The position numbers and the translations under genes are program-made. From NCBI GenBank assembly GCA_902491375.1, contig CABUHE010000010.1, positions 1-57,191 on the forward strand: a stretch of DNA of 57,191 bases. Reading direction: 5' to 3'. Below are positions 41,552-49,238 of the stretch, in pieces. Position 1 is the first letter of the stretch; every line of letters begins with the position of its first letter. The notes under the pieces were generated by a model. It was not told where the DNA came from. It ran no database searches and was given only the letters and a program-made list of their open reading frames with translations. The stretch is from an uncultured Prevotella sp. Its GTDB lineage: Bacteria > Bacteroidota > Bacteroidia > Bacteroidales > Bacteroidaceae.

Positions 41552-42871
41552 ATGCGTAGCGAGAACGAGATATTACGAAAGTTGGGTATCGATGCCCTGA
41601 GCGATATGCAGATAGGTATGAAGAATGCCATGCTTAACTTAAAGGGTGATGTCGTACTGCTTTCGTCTACAGGCAGTGGTAAGACCATTGCATATCTATT
41701 ACCGTTGACAAGTATGCTTGATGCAGGTTCTGATGCGTTACAGGCTGTAGTCATCGTGCCTGGTCGCGAGCTGGCATTGCAGTCTTATGAAGTTTTCAAG
41801 AGCATGGGCGGAGGCTTTCGTGCGATGTGTCTTTATGGTGGTCGGCCGGCTATGGATGAACACCGGGAGATGCATAAGATTGTGCCTCAGGTCGTATTTG
41901 CTACTCCGGGCCGTCTTGTTGACCATCTTGAGAAAGGTAATCTGAATCCTGACAAAGTTAAGATACTTGTCATTGACGAGTTCGACAAGTGCCTTCAGAT
42001 GGGTTTCGCAGGTGAGATGGAGAGGGCAATTGAGCTGTTGCCGGCTGTAAGGCGTAGATTCCTTTTGTCAGCTACAGATGCGGATATCATACCGTCGTTT
42101 GTCAATATGCATAATGTTGAACGTCTTGACTACCTCGGCAAAGGCGATGCTGAAGACCGTGTTGATTTGTATTATGTGGAAAGTCCTGATAAGGACAAGC
42201 TTGCAATATTGTCAGCTCTTCTGTGCGGTTTCGGTGATTCCAGTACTATAGTGTTCTTGAATTTCCGTGAGAGTGTAGAACGTGTAAGCGAGTATCTTAC
42301 AGAACAAGGCTTTGTTGTAAGTGCTTTTCATGGAGGATTGGAGCAGAAAGAACGTGAGGATGCTATCTTTAAGTTTTCCAACGGCTCAGCTAACGTGCTT
42401 GTTGCTACCGATTTGGCCTCGCGCGGTTTAGATATTCCGGATGTTGATAATATTGTACATTATCATATGCCGGTAGGTCATGATGAATATGTTCACCGTA
42501 CTGGCCGTACTGCAAGGTGGAAAGCTGACGGACGTGCATTTTTCATTCTTGCTCCGGGAGAGCAGATTCCTGAATATGTTCATGATACGGTATCACCGTT
42601 TGAAGTGACTTATGGAAATATTGTTCCTCCCAGTCCGCGTATGGTGACATTATATATCGGTAAGGGTAAGAAAGACAAAGTTTCTCGTGGCGATGTGCTT
42701 GGATTCCTTTGTAAGACCGGAGGTCTTCAAGGTTCAGATATTGGTCGTATTGATATACGTGAACGATGGGCTTACGCAGCTGTTGCGATAGATAAGTGGA
42801 AGGATGCTGTAAAACGTGCTTCTGGCCAAAAGTTGAAAGGCATAAAGACGCTGGTGGAACGGATAAAGTGA
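41552..42871 (+). CDS. DEAD-box RNA helicase, DbpA-like
   Basis: A 439-residue RNA helicase from the chosen ATG. Walker A is SSTGSGKT at 38-45, the DEAD box is DEFD (LVIDEFDKC), SAT follows, and the second RecA domain ends with HRTGRTARW. The C-terminal 70 residues (VTLYIGKGKKDKVSRGDVLG onward) match the DbpA-type RNA-binding domain, which in E. coli binds 23S rRNA helix 92. A ribosome-assembly role is therefore likely. Longer upstream starts would overlap the promoter box. A palindrome covers its stop codon. Confidence 0.9.
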   Translation: MRSENEILRKLGIDALSDMQIGMKNAMLNLKGDVVLLSSTGSGKTIAYLLPLTSMLDAGSDALQAVVIVPGRELALQSYEVFKSMGGGFRAMCLYGGRPAMDEHREMHKIVPQVVFATPGRLVDHLEKGNLNPDKVKILVIDEFDKCLQMGFAGEMERAIELLPAVRRRFLLSATDADIIPSFVNMHNVERLDYLGKGDAEDRVDLYYVESPDKDKLAILSALLCGFGDSSTIVFLNFRESVERVSEYLTEQGFVVSAFHGGLEQKEREDAIFKFSNGSANVLVATDLASRGLDIPDVDNIVHYHMPVGHDEYVHRTGRTARWKADGRAFFILAPGEQIPEYVHDTVSPFEVTYGNIVPPSPRMVTLYIGKGKKDKVSRGDVLGFLCKTGGLQGSDIGRIDIRERWAYAAVAIDKWKDAVKRASGQKLKGIKTLVERIK

Positions 42872-42882
42872 CATAATGTCAC
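42868..42882. promoter_or_regulatory. GTGACAT-A-ATGTCAC palindrome, possible operator of serC
   Basis: A 15-bp perfect palindrome centred on one base, 27 bp upstream of the serC -33 box and overlapping the helicase stop codon. The half-sites resemble the GTGA/TCAC halves bound by CRP/FNR-family regulators. No T-run follows, so it is not a terminator. Confidence 0.35.
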
Positions 42883-42908
42883 ATATTTTACATTATTTAA
42901 CTAAATAA

Positions 42909-42940
42909 TTTGCCGTTATCAAATTAATTGTGTAACTTTG
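42909..42940 (+). promoter_or_regulatory. TTTG-N20-TAnnTTTG promoter of serC
   Basis: TTTG and TAACTTTG at 20-bp spacing, 37 bp before the serC ATG. Confidence 0.7.
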
Positions 42941-42976
42941 CAACATTCAAAATAAACATTTAAACCAATAATTACT

Positions 42977-44044
42977 ATGAAGAAGTATAACTTTAACGCG
43001 GGTCCTTCAATGCTTCCCCGTGAGGTGATTGAGAACACAGCTAAGCAGATTTTGGATTTTAACGGAAGTGGTTTGTCATTGGCAGAAATTAGCCATAGAG
43101 CAAAAGATTTCCAACCGGTAGTAGACGAGTCTATGGCTCTTGTTAAAGAGTTGCTCGATGTGCCTGAAGGATATTCTGTCCTTTTCCTTGGCGGCGGTGC
43201 TTCTCTTGAGTTCTGCATGGTTCCTTACAATTTCCTGATTAAGAAAGCTGCATATCTTAATACAGGTACATGGGCCAAGAAGGCAATGAAAGAAGCTAAG
43301 CTTTTTGGCGAGGTTGTTGAAGTCGCTTCTTCAGCAGATGCTAACTATACATATATTCCGAAGGACTGGAAATGTCCTGAAGATGTTGATTATCTGCATG
43401 TTACAACAAACAATACAATCTATGGTACAGAGATGAGAAAAGATCTTGACGTGCCTGTCAGATTGATTGGTGATATGTCTTCAGATATATTCAGTCGTCC
43501 GGTCGACGTTGCAAAGTATGATTGTATCTATGCCGGCGCACAGAAGAATCTGTCAATGGCTGGTGTAACTTTGATTATTGTAAAAGATGACGCATTAGGC
43601 AAGGCTCCGCGCGAGATTCCTACTATGCTTAACTATAAGACACATGTTGACAAGGGTTCAATGTTCAATACTCCTCCTGTTGTTCCTATCTACTGCTGTC
43701 TGGAGACTCTCCGCTGGATAAAGAAGATGGGTGGTGTTGAGGTTATGAACAAACGTGCCCTTGAGCGTGCTGATATCCTTTATTCAGAGATAGATAGAAA
43801 TAAGCTCTTCCGTGGAACTGTTGCTACTGAAGACAGGTCTGTTATGAATATCTGCTTCGTTATGAACGATGAATATGCAGAGCTTGAGAAACCGTTCTTT
43901 GAATATGCTACTTCACAGGGTATGGTTGGTATTAAGGGCCATCGCTCAGTAGGCGGATTCCGTGCAAGCTGCTATAATGCACAGACTATAGAAGGAGTTC
44001 AGGCACTGGTTAAGTGCATGAAGGACTTTGAGGCTAGCCATTAA
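42977..44044 (+). CDS. serC: Phosphoserine aminotransferase
   Basis: A 355-residue PLP enzyme that converts 3-phosphohydroxypyruvate to phosphoserine. FNAGPSMLP starts the protein; the PLP lysine is Lys190 in YAGAQKNLSMAG; and GHRSVGGFRASCYNA closes the fold. It heads the serC-serA-DUF1015 cluster. A branched hairpin with T-runs separates it from serA. Confidence 0.97.
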   Translation: MKKYNFNAGPSMLPREVIENTAKQILDFNGSGLSLAEISHRAKDFQPVVDESMALVKELLDVPEGYSVLFLGGGASLEFCMVPYNFLIKKAAYLNTGTWAKKAMKEAKLFGEVVEVASSADANYTYIPKDWKCPEDVDYLHVTTNNTIYGTEMRKDLDVPVRLIGDMSSDIFSRPVDVAKYDCIYAGAQKNLSMAGVTLIIVKDDALGKAPREIPTMLNYKTHVDKGSMFNTPPVVPIYCCLETLRWIKKMGGVEVMNKRALERADILYSEIDRNKLFRGTVATEDRSVMNICFVMNDEYAELEKPFFEYATSQGMVGIKGHRSVGGFRASCYNAQTIEGVQALVKCMKDFEASH

Positions 44045-44087
44045 GCTTGTGTTTCTGACACCATAATGTTTGGTGATGAGTAATAAT

Positions 44088-44136
44088 AAAGGGTAGCATG
44101 CCGTTATTAGGCTGTTAAGTATAGCCTGCTGTACGG
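44088..44136 (+). terminator. Branched terminator or attenuator between serC and serA
   Basis: AAAGGG/CCCTTT, AGC/GCT and TGCCG/CGGCA form an interrupted outer stem and AGGCT/AGCCT an inner hairpin; TTTTAGCAGTTTTTT follows. It could partly end serC transcripts before serA. Confidence 0.6.
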
Positions 44137-44197
44137 CACGCTCCCTTTTAGCAGTTTTTTATAATAAATTCTATTAACCAATAAATCTATACATAAT

Positions 44198-45115
44198 ATG
44201 AAAGTTTTAGTAGCAACCGAGAAACCTTTTGCTCCAGTAGCAGTTCAAGGTATAAGGAAAGAAGTAGAAGGAGCAGGACATGAGCTTGTTCTTCTTGAGA
44301 AATATGCTGACGCTGCTCAGCTATTGGATGCAGTGAAAGATGCAGATGCTCTGATAGTACGTTCAGATAAGGTTACTCCAGCCGTTCTTGATGCAGCTAA
44401 GAGCCTGAAGATTGTTGTACGTGCCGGTGCTGGATACGACAATATTGATACTGCTTATGCAAAGGGAAAAGGTGTGGTCGTTGAGAATACTCCAGGACAG
44501 AATTCTAATGCTGTTGCAGAGTTGGTATTCGGCTTGTTGGTTTATACTGTACGAAATTTCTATAACGGTAAGGCCGGTACAGAACTAAAGGGCAAGAAGC
44601 TGGGTATTCTTGCTTTTGGTAATGTCGGAAGAAACGTTGCACGTATCGCTAAAGGTTTCGGCATGGATGTTTATGCTTATGATACTTTTTGTCCTAAAGA
44701 GGTGATTGAGGAAGCTGGTGTTCATGCAGTTTGCTGTCAGGATGAATTGTTTAAGAGCTGCGATATAGTTTCATTGCATATTCCTGCAACTCCAGAGACA
44801 AAGCAGAGCATAAACTATGCTCTTGTAAGTCAGATGAAGAAGGGTGGTATTGTTATCAATACCGCGCGTAAGGAAGTTATCAATGAGCCTGAATTGCTTA
44901 AGTTGTTGGCTGAACGTGATGACTTGAAGTATATCACTGACATCAAGCCAGACGCTGATGCAGACTTTGCTAAGTTTGAAGGACGCTATTTCAGCACACC
45001 TAAGAAGATGGGTGCTCAGACTGCTGAAGCAAATATTAATGCCGGAATTGCAGCTGCAAAGCAAATTAATGCTTACTTTAAGGACGGTTGCACTAAATTC
45101 CAAGTGAATAAGTAA
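44198..45115 (+). CDS. serA: 3-phosphoglycerate dehydrogenase, short type with lysine in place of histidine
   Basis: A 305-residue D-2-hydroxyacid dehydrogenase without ACT or ASB regulatory domains. The NAD-binding loop is LGILAFGNVGRNVA (135-148) and the active-site Arg is Arg224 in NTARKEVINE. Where most family members have the catalytic His in TPHIGA, this one reads TPKKMGA (Lys269-Lys270). That substitution defines the type IIIK PGDH described for Entamoeba histolytica, in which Lys takes the catalytic role and whose gene groups with Bacteroides. With serC it makes phosphoserine from 3-phosphoglycerate. Confidence 0.92.
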   Translation: MKVLVATEKPFAPVAVQGIRKEVEGAGHELVLLEKYADAAQLLDAVKDADALIVRSDKVTPAVLDAAKSLKIVVRAGAGYDNIDTAYAKGKGVVVENTPGQNSNAVAELVFGLLVYTVRNFYNGKAGTELKGKKLGILAFGNVGRNVARIAKGFGMDVYAYDTFCPKEVIEEAGVHAVCCQDELFKSCDIVSLHIPATPETKQSINYALVSQMKKGGIVINTARKEVINEPELLKLLAERDDLKYITDIKPDADADFAKFEGRYFSTPKKMGAQTAEANINAGIAAAKQINAYFKDGCTKFQVNK

Positions 45116-45147
45116 GATTTATAAGGCCGAAATATAAAAAACTGAAT

Positions 45148-46395
45148 ATGGCTAAAATAAAACCTTTTAAGGGAGTACGCCCTCCTAAACAGTATGTTGA
45201 GGAGGTTGAGTCAAGACCTTATGATGTACTCGATTCAGAAGAGGCACGTAAGGAGGCGGGCGACAACGAGAAGAGCCTATACCATATAATTAAACCGGAA
45301 ATAGATTTTGCTCCTGGTACAAGTGAGTATGATCCGCGTGTATATGAGAAAGCAGCTGAGAACTTCAAGAAGTTCCAGGATAAAGGCTGGCTCGTACAGG
45401 ATGATAAAGAGCAATATTACATTTATGCCCAGACAATGAATGGCAAGACACAGTATGGTCTTGTAGTCTGTGCTTATGTTGATGACTATCTGAATGGTGT
45501 TATTAAGAAACATGAGCTGACACGCCGTGATAAAGAGGAAGACAGAATGAAGCATGTGCGTGTAAATAACGCTAATATTGAGCCTGTTTTCTTTGCTTAT
45601 CCAGACAATTCTGTGCTTAACGACCTGATTCTCCGTTATGCTCAGACTGAGCCTGAGTATGATTTCATTGCTCCGGTAGACGGATTCCGCCATCAGTTCT
45701 GGATTATTTCAAATGATGAGGACATTGCTGCAATAACCAGTGAATTTGCTAAGATGCCTTCATTGTATATAGCTGATGGTCACCACCGTTCTGCTGCTGC
45801 TGCGCTTGTAGGTGCAGAAAAGGCAAAGCAGGATCCACATCATGACGGTACAGAGGAGTACAACTATTTTATGGCTGTATGTTTCCAGGCTTCTCAACTT
45901 ACGATTTTGGACTATAACCGCGTTGTTAAGGATCTTAACGGACTTACTTCTGAGCAGTTTATTGAGGCTTTGAAGAAGAATTTTGACGTGGAGGATAAAG
46001 GTACAGGTATTTACAAACCAGACCATCTGCACAACTTCTCAATGTATCTTGATGGTAAGTGGTATAGCCTGACTGCAAAACCTGGTACATTTGATGATAC
46101 AGATCCGATTGGTGTTCTTGACGTTGACATCTCTAGTCGTCTGATTCTTAACGATATTCTTGGTATAAAAGATCTGCGTTCAGACAAGCGTATCGACTTT
46201 GTCGGAGGACTGCGTGGACTTGAAGAGCTCAAACGTCGTGTCGATAGTGGAGAGATGCGTATGGCTTTGGCTTTGTATCCTGTTACAATGAAGCAGATTA
46301 TGGATATAGCTGACAGTGGTAAGATCATGCCACCTAAGGCTACATGGTTTGAACCTAAACTGCGTTCAGGATTGATAATACATAAACTTTCTTGA
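45148..46395 (+). CDS. DUF1015 protein, possible serine-metabolism enzyme
   Basis: A 415-residue DUF1015 (HTH/kinase-like) protein. Family landmarks are IKPFKGVRPP at the N-terminus, KHELTRRDKEEDR at 121-133 and the strongly conserved ADGHHRSAAA at 209-218. It follows serA by 32 bp. The DGHHR motif recalls the ParB/Srx-like fold used by free-serine kinases. No phosphoserine phosphatase is encoded in the cluster, so a role in phosphoserine/serine interconversion is plausible but unproven. Confidence 0.85.
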   Translation: MAKIKPFKGVRPPKQYVEEVESRPYDVLDSEEARKEAGDNEKSLYHIIKPEIDFAPGTSEYDPRVYEKAAENFKKFQDKGWLVQDDKEQYYIYAQTMNGKTQYGLVVCAYVDDYLNGVIKKHELTRRDKEEDRMKHVRVNNANIEPVFFAYPDNSVLNDLILRYAQTEPEYDFIAPVDGFRHQFWIISNDEDIAAITSEFAKMPSLYIADGHHRSAAAALVGAEKAKQDPHHDGTEEYNYFMAVCFQASQLTILDYNRVVKDLNGLTSEQFIEALKKNFDVEDKGTGIYKPDHLHNFSMYLDGKWYSLTAKPGTFDDTDPIGVLDVDISSRLILNDILGIKDLRSDKRIDFVGGLRGLEELKRRVDSGEMRMALALYPVTMKQIMDIADSGKIMPPKATWFEPKLRSGLIIHKLS

Positions 46396-46411
46396 GTTTA
46401 TATAAAGATTA

Positions 46412-46999
46412 ATGGTTTTAGACGAGTTTAAAACAATAGCAACAATTGGTGAAGGAACTTACTCCGAGAAAAGGAGTAAGTTCCTCGCTTTTTCACATCA
46501 TGTGGAAAGCATAGATGAGGTAAAAGAAATTGTACAGTCGTATCGTAAGAAATATTTTGACGCCAGGCATGTTTGTTATGCTTATATGTTGGGGCCTGAA
46601 CGTAATGTATTTAGAGCTAACGATGACGGTGAGCCGAGCAGTACTGCCGGAAAACCAATTTTGGGACAAATAAACAGTCACGGTCTGACTGACATCCTGA
46701 TTATAGTCGTGCGATATTATGGTGGTGTAAATCTTGGTACAGGAGGACTTATTGTTGCTTATAAGACAGCTGCGGCTGCTGCGATTTCGGCTGCTGAAAT
46801 AGTGACAAAACAAGTTGAAGAGATTGTAACGTTCAGTTTCCCTTATGTTATGATGAATTCTGTCATGAGGATTGTTAAGGAGATGAAGCCACGGATAGTT
46901 TCTCAAAGCTATGAAGGTGTATGTGAAATTAAGTTGAGCATAAGAAAGTCTGAGGCAGAAATATTAAAGTCAAGGCTTGAAAAACTTTCATTTGAGTGA
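46412..46999 (+). CDS. YigZ/IMPACT-family protein
   Basis: A 195-residue protein of the YigZ (UPF0029/IMPACT) family. EGTYSEKRSKFLAF, DARHVCYAYMLG and DDGEPSSTAGKPIL are the family signature, and RYYGGVNLGTGGL follows. The C-terminal UPF0029 domain (EEIVTFSFPYVMMNSVM onward) is present. Eukaryotic IMPACT regulates translation through GCN1; the bacterial role is not known. It lies 16 bp past the DUF1015 gene and probably ends that operon. Confidence 0.9.
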   Translation: MVLDEFKTIATIGEGTYSEKRSKFLAFSHHVESIDEVKEIVQSYRKKYFDARHVCYAYMLGPERNVFRANDDGEPSSTAGKPILGQINSHGLTDILIIVVRYYGGVNLGTGGLIVAYKTAAAAAISAAEIVTKQVEEIVTFSFPYVMMNSVMRIVKEMKPRIVSQSYEGVCEIKLSIRKSEAEILKSRLEKLSFE

Positions 47000-47008
47000 T
47001 GTTTTTTC

Positions 47009-47039
47009 TTTGCGGAATCAAAAAATAATGTTACCTTTG
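47009..47039 (+). promoter_or_regulatory. TTTG-N19-TAnnTTTG promoter of tRNA-Ser(CGA)
   Basis: TTTG and TACCTTTG at 19-bp spacing, 65 bp before the tRNA. Confidence 0.7.
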
Positions 47040-47104
47040 CATGTCAAAATAAGGATATGTTTTTAGTATTAGTTAAAGACTGATGCCGCATATTTAAATG
47101 ATTA

Positions 47105-47193
47105 GGAAGATTGGCAGAGTGACCGAATGCGCTGGACTCGAAATCCGGTATACCCATTTACGGGTATCGGGGGTTTGAATCCCTCATCTTCCG
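47105..47193 (+). tRNA. tRNA-Ser (anticodon CGA)
   Basis: An 89-nt class II tRNA. The acceptor GGAAGAT pairs with ATCTTCC; the anticodon stem CTGGA/TCCGG encloses CTCGAAA (anticodon CGA, codon UCG); a long variable arm TACCC-ATTTAC-GGGTA follows. G73 discriminator, CCA not encoded. Confidence 0.95.
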
Positions 47194-47209
47194 CATATTG
47201 TTTGTTTTT

Positions 47210-47239
47210 GAGATACATTCCTTGATGTATCTCTTTTTT
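47210..47239 (+). terminator. Terminator of tRNA-Ser(CGA)
   Basis: A 9-bp perfect stem GAGATACAT/ATGTATCTC, 6-nt loop and T6, 16 bp past the tRNA. Confidence 0.92.
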
Positions 47240-47319
47240 ATAATTGAGAAATAAATATTTTTTGATATAAATCAAATAACGTTTATCAAAAAATTATGTA
47301 GAGATGTTCTGATTCTTCG

Positions 47320-47327
47320 TACTTTTG
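47320..47327 (+). promoter_or_regulatory. Orphan TAnnTTTG box
   Basis: TACTTTTG with no gene in front of it. Transcription would start about 10 bp before the left arm of an inverted repeat at 47342. Confidence 0.4.
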
Positions 47328-47341
47328 CATAAACTAATTTA

Positions 47342-47620
47342 CTATACAGCAACGTCTTTTAAGGGTATCATAACAGGAGATCATTAATAATAATCAATTC
47401 TATATTGAATAAAACTAATTTAATAAGATTGGTTCTAATTCCATAATAATGGATGCAGATTATTTGTCATTAATTTAGGTAATGACAAAGTATTGATATC
47501 TGTGTATGTCAATGTAAATCAAAGAGTATTGACATTTGTGGAAAATGTCTATAGAGCTGGTTTGTTGGTAAATAGTGAAGCTGGTTGTTATGTCAATGTT
47601 GACCTATATTTGCTGTATAG
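47342..47620. other. AT-rich non-coding segment bounded by 11-bp inverted repeats
   Basis: CTATACAGCAA at the left and its exact complement at the right bound 279 bp. Inside are the direct repeat TATGTCAATGT (47507 and 47589) and short hairpins. A 70-codon open frame (47439-47651) runs through it without a usable ATG at its beginning. No target-site duplication is visible. It could be a degraded miniature element, an unrecognised RNA or the remains of a gene. Confidence 0.35.
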
Positions 47621-47654
47621 AGATGAAATGAAGTGTTTTGTTATGAATTGATAC

Positions 47655-47691
47655 GAAAAAATGCGCTTGGTGTTTTACTGCCAAACGCATT
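47655..47691 (-). terminator. Terminator after the 145-aa exported protein gene
   Basis: AATGCG/CGCATT, one mismatch, TTGG/CCAA, followed on the minus strand by T6. Confidence 0.85.
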
Positions 47692-47711
47692 ATTTATTGT
47701 TGTCTCTTTGT

Positions 47712-48149
47712 TTATTTTGAATTGTTTATTTGATATTCATCTGGTTTGATTGCAGTGAAATGAAAATCTTTTTCATCGAGGTCTTTTATTGAAAATCTTT
47801 CTGCCTTGACGTATTTATCTTTCATCTTCTTGTATTTCTTCTCTATATCCTTGCGTGTGAGTGCATAACTGATTACACATGTGCGATGTTCCAGTCCTAT
47901 TCTGCTTAAATAATTTTTGAGTTGATAAGAATAATTTTCTCTGTTAACTAAAAATTCATTCTTTTCACCAACCCATGCACTGTCAATCTCTTGAATGTCA
48001 GTAAAGTATACAATAGAATCATTGAATGAAGCTGCAAAACCGAATGCGTATATCTTAGGAACGCATTTGATTTTAGCAGATACACTCAACGACATCAAAC
48101 TTGCCATTATGATAACAGCAGTTACGAGTAATGTCCTGTATGATTTCAT
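47712..48149 (-). CDS. Small exported protein of unknown function (145 aa)
   Basis: A signal peptide (MKSYRTLLVTAVIIMASLMS to VSA) is followed by about 118 residues with two Cys residues and a lysine-rich helical C-terminal half (DIEKKYKKMKDKYVKAERF). I do not recognise a family. No TAnnTTTG box precedes it, and it lies 52 bp downstream of rpoD on the same strand, so it may be read through from the sigma factor gene. It ends at a good terminator. Confidence 0.65.
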   Translation of the reverse strand: MKSYRTLLVTAVIIMASLMSLSVSAKIKCVPKIYAFGFAASFNDSIVYFTDIQEIDSAWVGEKNEFLVNRENYSYQLKNYLSRIGLEHRTCVISYALTRKDIEKKYKKMKDKYVKAERFSIKDLDEKDFHFTAIKPDEYQINNSK

Positions 48150-48201
48150 TCTTGTTTCCTGATAATATTTTTATTAAATATTTTTACCTTTATTTTTTAT
48201 A

Positions 48202-49065
48202 TTATTGACCTAAATATGATTTCAGCAACTTATTTTTTGTGTTATGACGCAGGCGTCTTATAGCTTTTTCCTTTATCTGTCTTACACGCTCGCGGGTCAA
48301 ACCATATTTGTCGCCTATTTCTTCAAGTGTCATTTCCTGCTGGTTTATACCGAAGAAAGCTTCGATAATGTTACGCTCTCTTTCATTAAGAGTCTGAAGC
48401 GCGCGGTTGATTTCCTCACGTAGAGACTCCATCACCAACTTATTGTCAGCCATAGGGGAGTCGTTGTTTGGAAGTACATCCAACAGACTATTGTCTTCTC
48501 CTTCGGCAAACGGAGCGTCAACAGATACATGGCGGCTGTTGACCTTCATTGCTTCCTCTATTTTGTCGTGTGGAATATCAACGTTGTCTGCAATTTCATC
48601 GATACTCGGTCTACGTTCGTGTTCTTGTTCGAACTTATTGAGGACACGGTTTATCTTATTTACAGAACCGACTTGGTTAAGTGGCAGTCGTACGATTCTG
48701 CTCTGTTCTGCTATAGCCTGAAGGATGCTTTGACGTATCCACCAAACAGCATAGGAAATGAATTTAAATCCTCTTGTCTCATCGAATTTCTCGGCTGCTT
48801 TGATAAGACCTACATTCCCTTCATTTATTAAGTCGGGCAGACTTAACCCTTGGTTCTGATATTGTTTTGCTACTGAAACCACAAACCTTAAGTTGGCTTT
48901 CGTCAGTTTCTCAAGTGCCTTGCGGTCTCCTTTTTTTATACGCTGAGCCAACTCTACTTCTTCTTCAACACTGATAAGCTCTTCGTGGCCTATTTCTTGA
49001 AGGTATTTATCCAACGAGTCACTTTCTCTGTTGGTTATTGATTTTGTGATTTTCAGTTGTCTCAT
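48202..49065 (-). CDS. rpoD: Primary RNA polymerase sigma factor
   Basis: The 287-residue housekeeping sigma factor of Bacteroidota, which lacks region 1.1 and the long non-conserved region of the E. coli protein. Region 1.2 starts SLDKYLQEIGHEELIS; region 2 contains DLINEGNVGLIKAAEKFDE and FKFISYAVWWIRQSI; region 4.2 ends LTRERVRQIKEKAIRRLRH. It recognises the TAnnTTTG promoters seen throughout the window. It has such a promoter itself. Confidence 0.97.
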   Translation of the reverse strand: MRQLKITKSITNRESDSLDKYLQEIGHEELISVEEEVELAQRIKKGDRKALEKLTKANLRFVVSVAKQYQNQGLSLPDLINEGNVGLIKAAEKFDETRGFKFISYAVWWIRQSILQAIAEQSRIVRLPLNQVGSVNKINRVLNKFEQEHERRPSIDEIADNVDIPHDKIEEAMKVNSRHVSVDAPFAEGEDNSLLDVLPNNDSPMADNKLVMESLREEINRALQTLNERERNIIEAFFGINQQEMTLEEIGDKYGLTRERVRQIKEKAIRRLRHNTKNKLLKSYLGQ

Positions 49066-49090
49066 TAGCGTAATAAATTTAAAGTATTTG

Positions 49091-49122
49091 CAAATATAGT
49101 GATAAATAATTTAAATAACAAA
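49091..49122 (-). promoter_or_regulatory. TTTG-N20-TAnnTTTG promoter of rpoD
   Basis: On the minus strand TTTG and TATATTTG are 20 bp apart, 26 bp before the rpoD ATG. Confidence 0.65.
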
Positions 49123-49165
49123 TATTTTTGTCTTTTTATTATTAAAATATTTATTTTGATAAAAA

Positions 49166-49200
49166 CAAAGCCCTGCACATTTTTTTGTAGTGCAGGGCTT
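49166..49200 (-). terminator. Terminator of the HtrA protease gene
   Basis: An 11-bp perfect stem AAGCCCTGCAC/GTGCAGGGCTT with an 11-nt loop, then TTGTTTTT on the minus strand. Confidence 0.88.
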
Positions 49201-49238
49201 CATCTTTATGTGGTTTTAAGTGTAATTTATCAGTCTGT

